Shown: positions 13,901 to 26,879, counted from the stretch's first letter. The stretch: 64,000 nt of DNA from Gnomoniopsis sp. IMI 355080 (GCA_027946555.1 JAPEVC010000122.1:43550-107549); one strand, 5' to 3'. Numbers and translations are program-made. Notes: generated by a model from the letters alone, not told the origin.

Positions 13901-14528
13901 ACCGGACGCAAGGTTTTACTCACATCAAACATTAGGTACATAGGTATGCATCTCCGCATCGAGCCTCTGAAAACCTGTTCACCTACAGATGGATTACCAA
14001 GAAATAATACCGCGTGCAGTGCTTGGCATGCTATACATGTGCGAGAAGTGTGTGGGTCTGGTGTTCGCCAAACCGCTTTAATAAGACGCGAGGAATGTTG
14101 GTGGTGGTCATTGGCAACGCCTACATACCTAGGTAATTAGCCGAAATGCCATTTGCTGGCTGGCTTGCTGCAGGAGCACGCCACCCCACTGTTTTCCACA
14201 CAAGTAAAATCTCCTGGAGGGTGACACCGGCTTCAAGGGGGGCAAACGAGCCGGAAGAATAGCCTGATCTCCGATATGAACAGGGGATTCGAAAGAATGG
14301 TTCGCGATTTTACCTGGGAAAAGCGAGTTCAACCCTCTAAGGCAAGCCACACAATTTTGGCCAATCCAGGTCGGCCAGATGCGAACGAGACTTTACGAGA
14401 GCATGGGTATCCCGCTCCCCCGTTCAAATATTGCGGGAGACCTCCTTGATATCGAGAAGCATCAAAATGCGTTTTCTGCGAACGACCGGTCCTCTTGGGC
14501 TTGACGCAAGATAGAATCATACACGATC
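10975..14528. other. 3.5-kb intergenic region
   Basis: The longest gene-free stretch in the window. Open frames at 11744-12061, 12160-12423 and 13418-13756 lack motifs, alternate with stops and show no shared exon structure. A TACCTAGGTA palindrome lies at 14126-14135. No transposase, terminal inverted repeat or RNA gene is recognisable. It may contain decayed elements that I cannot identify. Confidence 0.45.
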
Positions 14529-16048
14529 ATGGTGACCGCCTTGGGTACAAGCTACATCGGAGCAAGAGATGATGATGTGGACTGCAATGTTAACATAGGT
14601 GAGTAAAGTCTCTCAATCTCTGTTTAGGTGTCCTTTGGCGATGTTACTGACAAAGCGTGCAGGGGGAACCGGGTTGACGATAATCTGGATCATGGTGTCC
14701 TGTGCTATGATCGTCGTTATTGCTCGTCTTTACACACAAGCGCGTATCACGAAACAATTCGGTCTTAGCGACTACCTTATGCTTTGCTCTATAATAGTAA
14801 TCATCGGCTTCGCATCTTTGATATCGGTTCAATATCATTTTGGATGGGGTCGTCACCAAAAATGCATTACCGACATTCAAAAACTCGAAACGCAGATCAA
14901 ATTCAACGTGACAGGTCAGTCCTTTGGGATCATGGGCTCTACTTTTGGTCGCCTCTCGTTCATCGTGTTCATGTTATTACTTTTCGGTTCGAAGAGGTGG
15001 GTGAGATGGACTCTTTGGGGGATCTTTGTCGCACAGGTCGTCACGAATGTGGGCACAGTGGTGGCCATCTACGCGCAATGCAAGGACCCGAGGGCTTTGT
15101 ATGATTTCAGCTTACCAGAAACGATGTGTTGGCCGTCGTATGTCCAGACCGTGAGTGCTACCCGCCAACCTCCCGAACCACCAGCCCAGAGACCTGACGG
15201 GCCGGTATCTTCGATTTTTCTCACTGACATGGATCTCACCTACAGTATCTTGGCTGGGCGCATACGGCTTTCAACGGTGCCTGCGATGCGTTCCTCGCTA
15301 TTCTACCCACAACCATGATTTGGAACTTACATATGAAGACCAAGTTGAAAGTTGGACTGGCAGTCTTGCTGGGCATGTCGGCTCTGTAAGTCTGCCTTCC
15401 CTACGAGACCGTGGTTCTATCACTGATGTTGCAAAAACCAGGGCGCTTGTGGGCCTCATCATGAAGTGCGTATACCTAGACGCTCTCTCATATGAAGGAG
15501 ACTACAGTTACAACACGGTGCCAATGTTCACCTGGATCGTCGTCGAAGGCACCCTTGTTGCCATTGCTGCATCAGTGCCTTTTCTACGACCTCTGATGAA
15601 GCAAATGGGAAAGCAGCAGACCAAAACGTCAAATTCGTACGACTTGCCTCGCTATGCCATACGCTCAGGTCATACGGACTCGTCCGGAATCAGCAAGTTT
15701 GGAAGCAAAGTCCGCACTTCGGTGAGGGTCAGTTCCAACATTGCCAGCCCTCGCACCCTCTACCCCCTCGACAGCGACAGCGACGAGGGTCTCATAGTGC
15801 TGCAATCACAAGACACTCCAGCGGAAATTGCTGGACGGCGAAACGGCGGAATTGTCATTCGGCAAGAGTACACAGTGACGAGCGAAGCGAAAGAAACGGG
15901 ACGCACAGAAAATGAGAATGCGGACATTGACATGGGTCCTGGCGTGCAGAATGCACACACTCGACGCCCGAGCTCGAGGGAGCAATATATGACTAGTATT
16001 GCGGAGCCCAGACTGCCATCTTCGGTATGGTCGAGGGGAAGAGCATGA
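14529..16048 (+). CDS. PTH11-like seven-TM receptor (rhodopsin-like fungal domain)
   Basis: Four exons: 14529-14598, 14663-15150, 15246-15385, 15442-16048. They give 434 aa. The first exon is a 23-aa N-terminus. Seven hydrophobic segments span about residues 25-280, with the family pattern VIARLYTQARITKQFG-SDY after TM1, FGWGRH in the second loop, CWPSYVQT before an exon junction, and W-HTAFNGACDAFLAILPT. No CFEM domain is present. A long cytosolic tail of about 150 aa is Ser- and charge-rich. The family is greatly expanded in Pezizomycotina and includes the Magnaporthe surface sensor Pth11, but most members have no known ligand. The ATG at 14529 is chosen because the GTGAGT donor restores the frame exactly. 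Confidence 0.85.
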
Positions 16049-17576
16049 TGCAGATAGAATCAAGAAGGCCACCAAATGCTTGGATGGAACGACGTCGTTC
16101 GTTTCGGTTGCGAGCCGGTCAGCGTATTCGGCAGACAAGGGTGGAGATCCGGGATGGAACACTGGACAGGGTGGTGTTCCTGCACTGGGATCCGGAACGG
16201 CCGGAAGGGTTTTCAAAATTGGAGTCGGTACCGAGGGATCGAATAGTTGGAGCTAGGTGCAGTTGGCTGCAGGGGCAGCTCACGATGATGGCTATTGGTG
16301 GGCTTTTCACTTAATATGTGATCACCGTGTCCCGTGGTTCTTGAGCAGCACGCGGTATACCTAGATACTTTTTGCAGGTGCTAAATCGACTCTTGACCAC
16401 GATGTTTCCATGTTCTAGAACTCCAAGTAATGTCAAAATAAGTCCAAGTAATAATGGGCTTGCTTGCGAATCGAGTTGGGCAAAAACGCTTGTGGGTAGC
16501 AGTCCTCGGTTGCCACGGTTTCGGGAAGATGAAGTACTGCGTATTAGGAAGGTCAGACAAGCTTTCTTTACGGAGCGGTCCGCGATCAGCAGCCATCGAA
16601 TCAACCAGGTAGCGCAGGGGAGTTTTCTTCTACTCTGGATCGAGTCTAGTCGGTGCGAACACATCTAGGTAGTATCGCCACGGGGCTGCATGGAAGTACG
16701 GAGATTGGAAATCAATTCAGTTAGTTCCACGACCAACTGCATTAGACACTCCCCACTTGTCGAACTTCTGAATATCTAGAAGTCGAGACGCGTCGTAACC
16801 TCATGCATGCCCTCGGCTCTCGCAACACGAACGTGCAAGACCGTCGACATTTAGGTTCTTATTGTTAGCAGGCGGTCCACCGCCTCGGCAAGTGGCGTTT
16901 ATTCCCAAATGAGACAGACTATCGTGCCTGCATCTGTACAATATCCGAAACGTACAGCCCATATTGATAAACATCCCGGCGTGGCTTGCCGACTCCCCGA
17001 TGATGGGGTCATGTACTCTCCAGTGCCCCTTAGCAAACATCATCGCGTTCTTTTCCTGGCGATGACGCTTCCAATGAAGCGAATTTGACGAGATGAGAAT
17101 TATTCAATAGCACGAATTCTGTTGACCCAAAGTGATATTGATATCCGCAGGCCAACGTCTTCAGGCCGTGGTGAGTGAAAGAGTAGCATGACCTCTTGAC
17201 CTAATGCTTGCTCGATCTATGGGCCCCTCGCAATCTACAAGTACAGGGATGTGCTCCAGTTTCTCATAATAAACAAGCGGCCAGATTAACAGCTGAACCT
17301 CGCACTCCGATCATTCTCCAGTCCTGACTCCTGATACTCGTTTGTCGAGCTACATCGGTCAGTTTTGACTGGAACTGTTTCAACTGCACCCCATCATCAC
17401 CATCATCAACCTCGTCATTGGGTAGTCACTCAGAAGTACTCAGGTTCTCTTCAATTCTTTGGGACCTACTGCAAAAGACTACTGCCCATGCCCCTTGGCT
17501 GCATAGTGATTCTCGAAAAGGTATCATCACATTTACCCGCTCTTGACATTGTCCAGCCAATCCCGTACTCTTTTAC
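16049..17576. other. Intergenic region
   Basis: Nothing convincing is seen. Opposed short frames overlap at 16311-16668, which is typical of non-coding sequence. The last 300 bp are C/T- and CAT-rich and likely form the promoter and leader of the propeller gene. Confidence 0.5.
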
Positions 17577-18673
17577 ATGATGGCCTCAAGTTTGCGTTTC
17601 CTCTTCCTCTCGTTGATCAGCCTCTCAACCACAATCACAGCCAAATGCTCGTCCCTCAATGTGACGGCGCTTCACACCTTCCCGTATCCATCATGGCTCG
17701 AGAACCTCGCGATTCGCTCCAATGGTGAAATCCTCACCACTCGACTCGACACACCCATACTCTACCAAGTCGACCACATCACTGGAGATGCCGTGGAGGT
17801 AGCCACCTGGAACGCCTCGCAATATTCAGGCGCTCTAGGCATCTCAGAAGTGACAGAGGATGTTTTCTATGTAATCCTGGCTGCATTTTTTGATCAGGCA
17901 ACGTTTGTCAAGACTAGTGGAGTCAACAGCATCTTCAAGGTCGACATGAGCACTTTTGCGCTGGGCGATGATGGATCGGTGGAAAGAAACGCAACAGTCA
18001 CCCATTTGACGGATATCAATGAGGCGGACTTCCTCAACGGCATGGCGACGCTCGATGATGAGCACATATATGTCAGCGACGTGTACAGCGGCGTTATCTA
18101 CCTTGTCGATGTTTCCAATGGCGACTACCAGGTTGCAATCAACGATACCCTCGCCAAGTTCTCCGTCGATGGACAGGCCGCTTCCACCAACCTCGGCTCG
18201 AACGGTCTGAAGGTCCGTGACGACTATGTGTACTGGACAAACACCGCGAGAGGCTTTCTGGCGAGGATCCCTGTCGGCACGGACGGCTTACCAACGGGTG
18301 ATAGCGCCATCGTCGCAACGAACCTTGCAAAGGCCGACGACTTCCAATTCCGGAGTACTGGGGAGGTATTTGTCGCACAAAATCAACAAGACACCTTGAG
18401 CGCGGCGTGGGGCGTCGAGAGCGGGGACGTAGTGTCTGCCAAAGCCATCGCAGGAAGCAACATTTCGACGATCCTAGCCGGTGTGTCTTCGCCGAAATTC
18501 GGAAGGACAAGCACGGATAGCAACAGGTTGTACCTGTCAACAAGTGGTGGTAAGTCATAAGGCTCTCCTCGCACAAGGCTATTAGGTACTAACTCCGAAA
18601 AACAGGCCTCGCTCTGCCGATTAATGGATCCGTGACTGTGGCCGGAACAATTTCGTACATCGATCTGTCCTGA
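17577..18673 (+). CDS. Secreted six-bladed beta-propeller (SMP-30/gluconolactonase-like)
   Basis: Two exons, 17577-18549 and 18606-18673, give 346 aa. The last 23 residues come from exon 2, spliced at GTAAGT...ACAG with phase 1. The signal peptide is residues 1-22, followed by Cys24. Propeller features include PYPSWLENLAI with Glu42 as probable metal ligand, TDINEADFLNGMA, GSNGLKVRDDYVYWTN and the closing blade LYLSTSGG. Six N-x-S/T sites support secretion. Homologues often sit in or near fungal secondary-metabolite clusters and are called lactonase-like, but catalytic proof is rare. Stopping at the end of exon 1 would cut the final blade strand, so the splice is preferred. Two in-frame ATGs (17577, 17580) are possible. 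Confidence 0.85.
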
Positions 18674-20418
18674 GTGTCCTGTTTCTTTAACCTGCACTCT
18701 GTGTATATTTCTCTTAATGCAATACCATGGTACTCAAGACTTTACCAATTTTCTCTGAGGTAGACCGGCATGAGAGGGGGCGGTCATCGTTGAATCGCAC
18801 ATATACCTATGCGCAATAAGTAATATATGATAATAGCGCATATATATCTGCTCCCACACTCAAGAAAATGTCAAATGTCCGATAAGTTTTGGGAGAATTT
18901 GTTTGCAATGAAATGCTGACACCCACGTCTATCCATTCAAGAGAGAAGAAAAATTGTCCGATTATTCGAAGGCTACCTAGGTACGGCCATGCGAAAACCA
19001 AACCGTACATAGGTACCTATCTTTAGGTCACTTTGCTTGCTTGTGTATACGAATTGCTGCAGGGATATTGTAGATCTGCGATAGGGACTGTGGTCTGCAT
19101 TTCTCATAATTATATCAGGAACATCATGCCCAGGATTAGCACACTATATTTCCGTTCTAAGCTATCCCCTGGTATGCTTTTTCGTTTTTTGACCTTGTTG
19201 AAATATGCAATGAAGAGCATGGCTTGGTGTATAGCTTGGTCTACATCACTTGGCAATAAAAATTCATGATTACTTGCAGATAATAATGTTAAAGAGACAC
19301 AAGGCGATATAGTCGAGATCTGATCAAATCAGAGGTATATTGGATTATTTGTGTTGTTTCAATCCGGCCGAGAGAATGGGTATCTAGGTAATATCAGGAC
19401 GAACATTTAGATTGTGCTCATAACAGGGTAAGGTGATGTTGGATTTTGGCAGGGATGAGGGATCGGCATCGCAAGGCTGGGACAGTGACAGCGGTGATCA
19501 GAGAAGTGCATCTTAAGATTAGTATACAAGGCTGCCAGTGTATCCAGATTCCAAAGTCAATTTTTAGGGATGTTGGTATGCGTGACCTTCAATTCAGTGC
19601 TTTGGCCTCCCGCAATATACTGTGCACTGAACTGCTCAAAAGGATGGAGGCTTCAACCTCGGAGCATCTGGTGAACCTTGGAAGACTTGAGCTATTTTGC
19701 CTCGGCTCTATCAAGATACTGGTAGCCTCAGAAAGTTACCTACCTGATTTGCATGCAGCGCATAATAATAATAGCCTCGGTAGAATCACCCAGATGGGCT
19801 TTATGGGTATCTGCTGTTGCTATCAGAAGAATGGTCCCACTATCACAAGCCTCGAATGTTGGCGACAAGGTAACAATGAGGCTTTGATTGAGCCGCAATC
19901 AGAAAGTCCGCAGGGTCTAAGTGGGCTGAGTGGGGCACCGTTCAGGGTCTGTGCTCAACTACGACTCAGTGATGCAGGCTGCAAGGGTCAACCCCTGACG
20001 CAATTCCCCTGGAAGCCTGCACGTCACACCACAAGCTTTCAAACCTAGATCTGCTGTCCCATGCGGACAACCTCCCAACAGAGGTAACTACACTTTGGAA
20101 AGAGATATCTTTGGTTAGGAAAAGCACCCTTAGCCTTGAATCCAAGACCCGACACTATCTCTTACCTTTTGAACTGGTCCTCTTCTCTTTTCTGCCTCTG
20201 TCTATGCCCCAGCACCCAGCCTCCTTGTCTGATTGCCTGTCTTGGCATCATTTGGAGCTTCACTTACTTACCTATCTTCCCGATCCCACTTTCCAGGCTG
20301 ACTGCTGACAGCTCTGCTCTTTCTTTGCCCGAGTCGAGCTGATCTGGTCATTGGAGGATTGTAGAGACCCTTGCAGCAACGAGACTCGTCTCTAGACGCC
20401 ACATTTTCCAGCTTGCGG
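18674..20418. other. Intergenic region and C/T-rich leader
   Basis: The palindrome TACCTAGGTA is at 18974-18983. An open frame of 200 codons at 19446-20048 (+) has no recognisable domain and is not called. From about 20150 to 20340 the + strand is C/T-rich, typical of a fungal promoter and 5' leader, here for the acyl-CoA synthetase. Confidence 0.5.
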
Positions 20419-22771
20419 ATGCCATTGACCTCTCGACTTCGCCTATCGCCCTTTCAACTAGCCATCGCCTTCCTACTCCCCATCTTATCGCTTGTCGCCG
20501 TCTACGATCACGTCTCCGGCAACCCCTTCTCCTCCAGTCCTAGCAACAGCATGTCTACTCCCGAAAGCTGGCGCCACGGCACCGGCCCACTATATACCAT
20601 CAAGACACCCCCTTTCACTATCGATGCACCCGGCGCACCCGACATCGAGGGCGAGACCAAGCCACGCCGGCACCCCAAGGCCAAAGATGGCCTCATTACA
20701 CGACCACACCCCGACGTGGACACCGTCTTCAGCCTCGTCAAGCGCTCTGCCGAGGTGTACGCCGCCGAGCGCTGTCTGGGCTCCCGCAAGCTGGTCACAA
20801 TACACGAGGAGATCAAGAAAGTGCCCAAGATTGTCGATGGCAAGACGCAGATGGTTGACAAGAAATGGCAGTACTTTGAGCTATCGGACTACTCGTTTAT
20901 GACCTACGCCGAGTACGAGACTTACCTGCTGACCTTGGCTTCTGGACTGCGCAAGCTGGGCCTGGAGAGGGGCGACAAGGTGCACATGTTTGCGTCGACG
21001 AGCGCAAATTGGCTGGCTCTCTCCCACGCTTGCTCGTCGCAAGCTTTCACGATTGTTACGGCCTACGATACCCTCGGCGCAAGCGGCGTCGAACACACGC
21101 TCGTTCAAAGCAAGCCTGCGGCCATGTTCACCGACCCACACCTGCTCAAGACTGCCTCTGGCGCGCTGAAGAAGGCCGACTCTATCAAGGTCATCATCTA
21201 CAACGATAAGGCCATCGGTCCGCCTACTCCCCAGTCCGATATCGATACCTTCAAGTCCTCCCATCCGGATCTCACCGTCATGAGTGTATCCGAGCTATCC
21301 GCCCTCGGCGAGGCACACCCCTACCAGCCGTCCCCACCCTCTCCCCAAGACATCTATTGCATCATGTATACCTCCGGCTCGACGGGACCTCCCAAGGGCG
21401 TGTCCGTTACCCACGAGGGCTTCGTCTCCGGCGTTGCTGGTCTAGTGAAAATCCTCGAGGACAGTGTTAGTACCAACGAAGTTGTACTTGCGTATCTTCC
21501 GCTCGCCCACATTTTCGAGATGGTCGTTGAGAATCTAGTCCTCTTCTTCGGTGCGACAATGGGCTACGGCAGCACCAGAACTCTTTCCGACACCAACGTC
21601 CGTAACTGCGTTGGCGACATGCGTGCCCTCGCACCCACCGTCCTTGTAGGTGTCCCGCAGATCTGGGAGACCATCAAAAAGGGCGTGATTAGCCGGGTCA
21701 ATGGTTCCTCTCCGCTGGTTCGCGCTCTCTTTTGGGGTGCCGTGCACACCAAGAGTCTCTTAGTCGCGTATAATCTGCCCTGTCAAAACATGTTCGACTC
21801 TCTGGTCTTCAGCCAGGTGCGCAAGCTGACGGGAGGCAATCTGCGCTTCATCATCAATGGCGCAAGCGGCATCTCGAAAGAGACTGCGCATTTTCTGTCC
21901 ATGATCCTTGCCCCTATGGTAGCCGGCTACGGCATGACCGAGACATGCGGCAACGGCGCCGTCATGTCCCCGCAGGAGTTCAACCTGTCAGGATCGTGCG
22001 GGACTGTATCACCAGCTGTTGAAGTGAAGCTTGTGAGCATTGCCGAGCTCAACTACTCCGCTAACTCGACGCCGCCGCAAGGCGAAATCTTGATCCGCGG
22101 GATGCCTGTGCTGAAGGAGTACTATCTGAACCCTGAGGAAACCCAAAAGGCCATCACGCCCGATGGCTGGTTCAAGACGGGTGACATTGGCGAGTTCGAC
22201 CATGTCGGTCACCTCAAGATTATCGACCGCGTCAAGAACCTTGTCAAGCTTCAGGGCGGCGAGTACATTGCGCTTGAGAAGCTCGAGAGCGTCTACCGCA
22301 GCTCGCCCGCCGTCCAGAATATCATGGTGCACGGTGATGGCGAGCACAGCCGCCCGATCGCCGTGGTGTACGTCAACGAGGCTGCTGTCAAGGAGATGGC
22401 CAAGGGCGCAGGCGTGGACCCGGATGAGCAAGGGCTGCTGAAAAATAGAAAGGTCGTCGACGTTGTGTTGAAAGATTTGTTGGCACAGGCCAAGGGTGCG
22501 GGACTGAGTGGGTTGGAGACGCTGGCTGGTGTGGTTTTAACTGATGACGAATGGACGCCGCAGAATGTGAGTCTAAAACCCTTCCACTCCCCCGTCCCAG
22601 GGGAGATCTTACTTCCACCTGCACACATACCTCTTCTCTGCGATCATTTGTAAAGTTGGCACTAACACAGGATGGACACAGGGTCTTGTGACTGCCACGC
22701 AGAAAGTCAACCGCCGTGCGTGCAGGGAAAAGTACCAGAAAGACATTGAGGCTGTGTATAAGTCTATTTGA
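20419..22771 (+). CDS. Long-chain acyl-CoA synthetase (AMP-binding)
   Basis: Exon 1 (20419-22566) and exon 2 (22682-22771) give 745 aa. A 115-bp intron (GTGAGT...ACAG) must be removed, because reading on loses the C-terminal GLVTATQKVNRRACREKY block. The start is the first ATG in frame. It is followed by a hydrophobic segment at about 12-30 that may anchor the protein to ER, lipid droplets or peroxisomes. Adenylation motifs in order are YTSGSTGPPKG (317-327), GYGMTE (503-508), GWFKTGD (583-589) and IDRVKNLVKLQGGEYIALE. These define ATP-dependent activation of long-chain fatty acids to acyl-CoA (Faa1/Faa4 class). A core lipid role is likely; feeding acyl-CoA to a secondary pathway is possible but not shown. 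Confidence 0.93.
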
Positions 22772-23268
22772 GCAGGTCCGAGACACTTTCTTAATGTGTT
22801 TGACCTCTTTTTGATTTTAGATTCATCGTTCCGTGCATAGATAGGCGGTTGGGACAGCTGCATTGTTGGGACTCGGGTGAGCATTCAAGGCTGGGCCAGG
22901 TCGATGGCGCTTGTTTATTTGGCCGGCACTGGACTATGGGAGTTGTGCAGAAATCGGCAGCAGCTATTACGATGATTACTTTTGGATGCGGTTCTCTAAT
23001 AGAGGCCTGCATGTTGTCAGTATAGCAGGAGTGGAAGGTCAGCGCAGGTGTTCGTGGATACTCTGGTACGCAAGGCTTAGGCGCACCATTCCAATGCCGA
23101 AGATTTCGTTACCATCGCGCCCGAAATTTCTAGGTAAATAGACTTTATGCAGCACTTGGTAGACAGTATGCCGATTCCTCTCCGGACTAGGACTAGAAGT
23201 TCTTGGTCATGCCCTTTGCTATATTGATATTCGTTTTCTACAGCATACTCGAACCCACCATCCATCTG
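22772..23268. other. Intergenic spacer between convergent genes
   Basis: Contains the 3' ends of the acyl-CoA synthetase and P450 genes. A half-copy of the TCTAGGTA motif lies near 23130. Nothing else is seen. Confidence 0.5.
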
Positions 23269-25048
23269 TCAAGATATAGCAATGCGGACAGAAATGGATC
23301 CTTTGACCGTTTGGATTACAATCATGTCGTGATCGTACTTGATATCCTCCACTGATGTATTGTGCAGTCGAGCTCTTGGGAGGACGCGCAGTGCTAAAAT
23401 TGCCGTCATAATGTACAACTCACAGTATGCAAGCCTATAGTAATTCAGTACTTCTAATTCAGGTTTCGCACAAGAAAGAAACGAGAAACAAAAGCAAAAG
23501 GCACGTACTGTTTTCCAAGACAATCACGAGTTCCTTTACCAAAAGAGATCAATTTCTTCTCCAGGGCATAGTTGATCTGGCCATCCTCCAGCAACCAGCG
23601 CTCTGGAGAATACTCCTCCGGTTGTGGAAAGAGATCCTCGTTATAATGGTTGATCATGGAGGTCATCCCAATCGGAGTCCCTCGCGGGATCACCCATTGC
23701 ACGCGCTGGTCTGCGCTTGTGTAGACCAGATCCTCGTTTCGGGCAATCCTGGCGGACCGGTGTGCTAGACCAGGCGTCATGCGGAGAGCCTCGTGCACCA
23801 CGGCCCAGAGATATGGCCGCCGCTCCAAGTCTGTCCACTGAGGTCTAGCAGGATCAACGCCTTGGAGAGCGGCTAGCAGCTTGTCGTAGGTGTCGCGCTG
23901 TGAGAGGAGGTAGTAGACAATGACGCTGAGAGTGGCCTGTTTTTTGCTCCGGTTAGCGTGTGGATATTTGAATAAGAGCTTCGATGTTTGAAGATGCAGA
24001 AGCCCAGCCCCTCTTGGTTATGCGTACCCCAGTGGTTTCGGTTCCGGCAAACAGCAAGTTGAACCCTTCGCCAGAAAGACGGTAAGTCGATTTCTCCTCT
24101 TTCGGGAGCTTGTCCGAGGTGACCATATGGGCAAATACCCTACTGTTCTGTGGATCAGAAATCGCCTTCTCTACATACGTGGGTATCACGACCCTCATTT
24201 GCCGCATGACCATCCTCATGTCCTCACCCATATAATTCGCCAGCATAGGAGCCAAAACAGCCAGTTTCCTGGCCAAAGCATTATGACGCATCATGTAAGC
24301 CTGCTGAGCGAACGACTTAACCCAAGTGGCAAAGTTTGGCTCCCAGCCTTCCTGGTCCACGAAGCCCATGGGCTCGCCAAACGCATACTGAGCAATTACA
24401 TCCGCACCGAAGCAATTAAAAGCCTCTTTCACGTCGAACGGCTCCTTGGAGAAGGTGAGCATCTTGTCTGCCGTTCGCTGTGCGAAGTCCAAGACTTCTC
24501 CTTCCAGCTTCAGCATCTGTTGCCGCGAAAAGTAACTGTTCATTGCGTTTCTGCGCGAGCGGTGAAGCTCATGAGATATTGTGGCGAAACCCGTGACTGC
24601 AATGGGGCCCACGACTCCGGTATTTAGCTGGTGCGTCCATTTGTCGCGGATACGCCCTCCACCAGAGGCGTAGATCTCGTCCGTGAAAGCTGGGTCGTTG
24701 CAGTGAAGCTCGTGAGGATTAATCCTTACCACAGGTCCTACATAGTGACGATGTCATGGCTGTGTTCGACCGATGCGAAGAAAGGGGAAGTCGGGTTTGT
24801 TACCAACCATATTGATCATGCATGCGCTTGAGTTTCTTTCCGTATGTTCCTAGTTTCCACCAATCATAGTACGCTTCATAGAGGTATGTCGCAGCGGCCA
24901 GCTTGGGTCCAGGAAATTTGTACAGTGGATGTAGCGGAGAAATGTTGTAGATAGCTAGCAAGAGCCAATACGCTGGGAACAGCGAAAGAAGACGGACAAC
25001 ACTCTGAAGGTCACCTATCAAGGACAGGGAGCCAGTAATAAGATCCAT
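23269..25048 (-). CDS. Cytochrome P450 monooxygenase (Tri4/CYP58-like)
   Basis: Four minus-strand exons (25048-24808, 24737-24028, 23936-23509, 23434-23269) give 514 aa. Intron 1 uses a weak donor GTTGGT, but only this choice restores the conserved QYGPVVRINPHELH. The N-terminal hydrophobic segment anchors the enzyme in the ER. Signature sites are I-helix AGTETTG (311-317), the ExxR pair Glu366/Arg369, PERW, and the haem loop FGKGTRDC with ligand Cys456, followed by LGKQLAYCEL across the last intron. All catalytic elements are present, so the gene looks functional. The VVRINPHELHCNDPAFTDEIY stretch resembles P450s annotated as trichodiene-oxygenase-like; this is a family resemblance, not a substrate assignment. 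Confidence 0.9.
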
Positions 25049-25819
25049 ACTGAAGCTACCTGATTCCAGGCAGACACATCAGGTCAGTGCAGAAGATGAT
25101 TGGAACCAACAAGAGGATGCAGATGAGAGAAGCTGTGGAGATTGCGAAGTAATGAGTTTGCTCGGAGTACTCGAATCCAAACCGTATTAGAAACTAAGAT
25201 CTAGCACTGCATACTCGTGAAGGATTCCCAGCGCCACCGAACCCCACCCACACACAGTTGATAGGCTGGAACTAATCGCATACTGTACCTAATGCAAGTG
25301 CAAAGGGGTCACGACCAATAGGTAGCAGAATTCGGTTCTAATCGACGCGTATAGTAGGCGGAGTTGTCGAACTATTCGGCAGGACAGCTCTAAAGTATAA
25401 TTTGCGAAGATAAGAACCTTTGTTGGCTTTAAACACGTGCCCCTCGTCGTTCGGACACGATGTCCGATAATATAAATGCGTCCATCATGTCCTAGCACAC
25501 GTATCAAGTCAGTCCGGTGCTGTGTTGTAGTAGCAAGGGGCACTATTCGCCCACCTTGTTTGATACCGCCCAACATCACTGAACACATATTTCAGGCCAT
25601 GGCCTGCCACTATTGACGAGCGCGTGGTTCAATCGCCTCCTGACTGGCTTATATCGTTAGAATAACATCATGAGCAATTGAATGATGGGCTTCCTTGTGG
25701 CAGTGGTAGCAACTGGCTGATTAAGGGCGATATCAGAAGCGATGGTGTGTAGGATCTTTGGTGGCTATAATTGCGCCTTGTCCTAGGTGAAAGCCGATGG
25801 TTTCGGCACGACGTTGTGA
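25049..25819. other. Intergenic region (divergent)
   Basis: Lies upstream of both the P450 (-) and the ankyrin/ZZ gene (+). No motif-bearing frame. If the ankyrin gene once had a longer 5' part, no trace of it is recognisable here. Confidence 0.45.
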
Positions 25820-26879
25820 ATGATTGGTAGGGAATGGGAAATCATGTATCTCTTAAGAACCCTTCAAAAGAACCGACCTTGGCTTTCTCGGCTTCGTAAC
25901 TTTCATCTCGTTGCCCTGGCGTATACCGGAGACATCATGGTCGTGGACAATGCGGACAAGAATGTGCTGCACTGGGTTGCACATTTTGGCCATGTCCAAA
26001 CTATCAAAGCTACCCTCGACCGCGTACCCGAACCAAACAAGAGGGTGCTTATTGACTGCAAAGATAAAGACGGCTGGACGCCCCTGGTTTGGGTCATGCG
26101 CCCGATGGATGAAGAAAGCAATTACATTGGTCCCGGCTTTTCCGGAGAAAATGACCCCTGCGGTACTGCACAATATCTGATCGATATGGGCGCTGATGTG
26201 TCCATCAAATTCCACCAAGGATGGGGCGAAGAAGCAAAGGTTTTCACGGCCGTGGAATTGGCTAGGCGATGGGGGACGATGAACTGCTCAATATACTCAC
26301 TCACTTTGACAATTCAAACCACGACAAACGTGGAGCCGACAAAATCGACGAATACAACTATCGTCAGACGAGGAGATATTCTACAGCTGGTGGGAGTTGT
26401 AACATTTGCTTCTCGGTATGTATGCACTTCTATACAATCCCCAGCACCGGCAATTTGCCCTCGGGACTGCACATGGAATCCGCGATCACATTGGAAGTGT
26501 ATAGCTGCTGATCAGTGCTCTGCAACAACTTTATGGCCTACGTTACACATGTCACATCTGTCGGCACTTCTTGTTTTGCAAGAAGTGCCACACGAATATC
26601 GAGCTGTATCATGTTGTTGAAGAGGACCATTTCCGTACCTTTGGGCTTGCTTATGTGACAAACGAGGAATCCATAGATTCTCCAATTTACTTTAGGCCTA
26701 CCTCCTCCCATGAGCAGGAAGACCGGGAGCTGTATCAACTGGGACCCGCTGACAACGAAGGCTCCACGAGCAAAGTCAATATGACACCTCGGGACTCGGA
26801 GGGCAGTCCTCTGGAAGACGACAACACGGAGATACTTGGTTTGGTGGATTTGAAAGACCTAAGCGAATTCGATGACTAA
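25820..26879 (+). pseudogene. Ankyrin-repeat/ZZ-type zinc finger gene with a 1-nt frameshift
   Basis: The first frame from 25820 encodes ankyrin-type helices (DNADKNVLHWVAHFGHV, KDGWTPLVW, QYLIDMGADV). It is open to TAVELARRW, then loses sense at the G5 run 26271-26275. One extra G would continue it as GDDELLNILTHFDN in the next frame. That frame runs to CNICFS at 26415, where GTATGT starts an 89-bp intron ending TATAG (26504). The second exon (26505-26879) supplies YGLRYTCHIC and FLFCKKC with His residues, a ZZ zinc-finger pattern, and an acidic tail. It is therefore either a recent single-base pseudogene or a sequencing error. The product looks like the C-terminal part of larger fungal NLR-like ankyrin-ZZ proteins. 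No NTPase domain is present upstream. Confidence 0.6.

Noticed and set aside
19446..20048. 200-codon open frame on the + strand between genes
   Set aside because: No family resemblance, mixed codon use, no coherent splice partners. A chance frame is the simplest view; a comparative search could revive it.
20371..20418. N-terminal extension of the acyl-CoA synthetase
   Set aside because: The extension begins at TTG, not ATG; the first ATG is at 20419.
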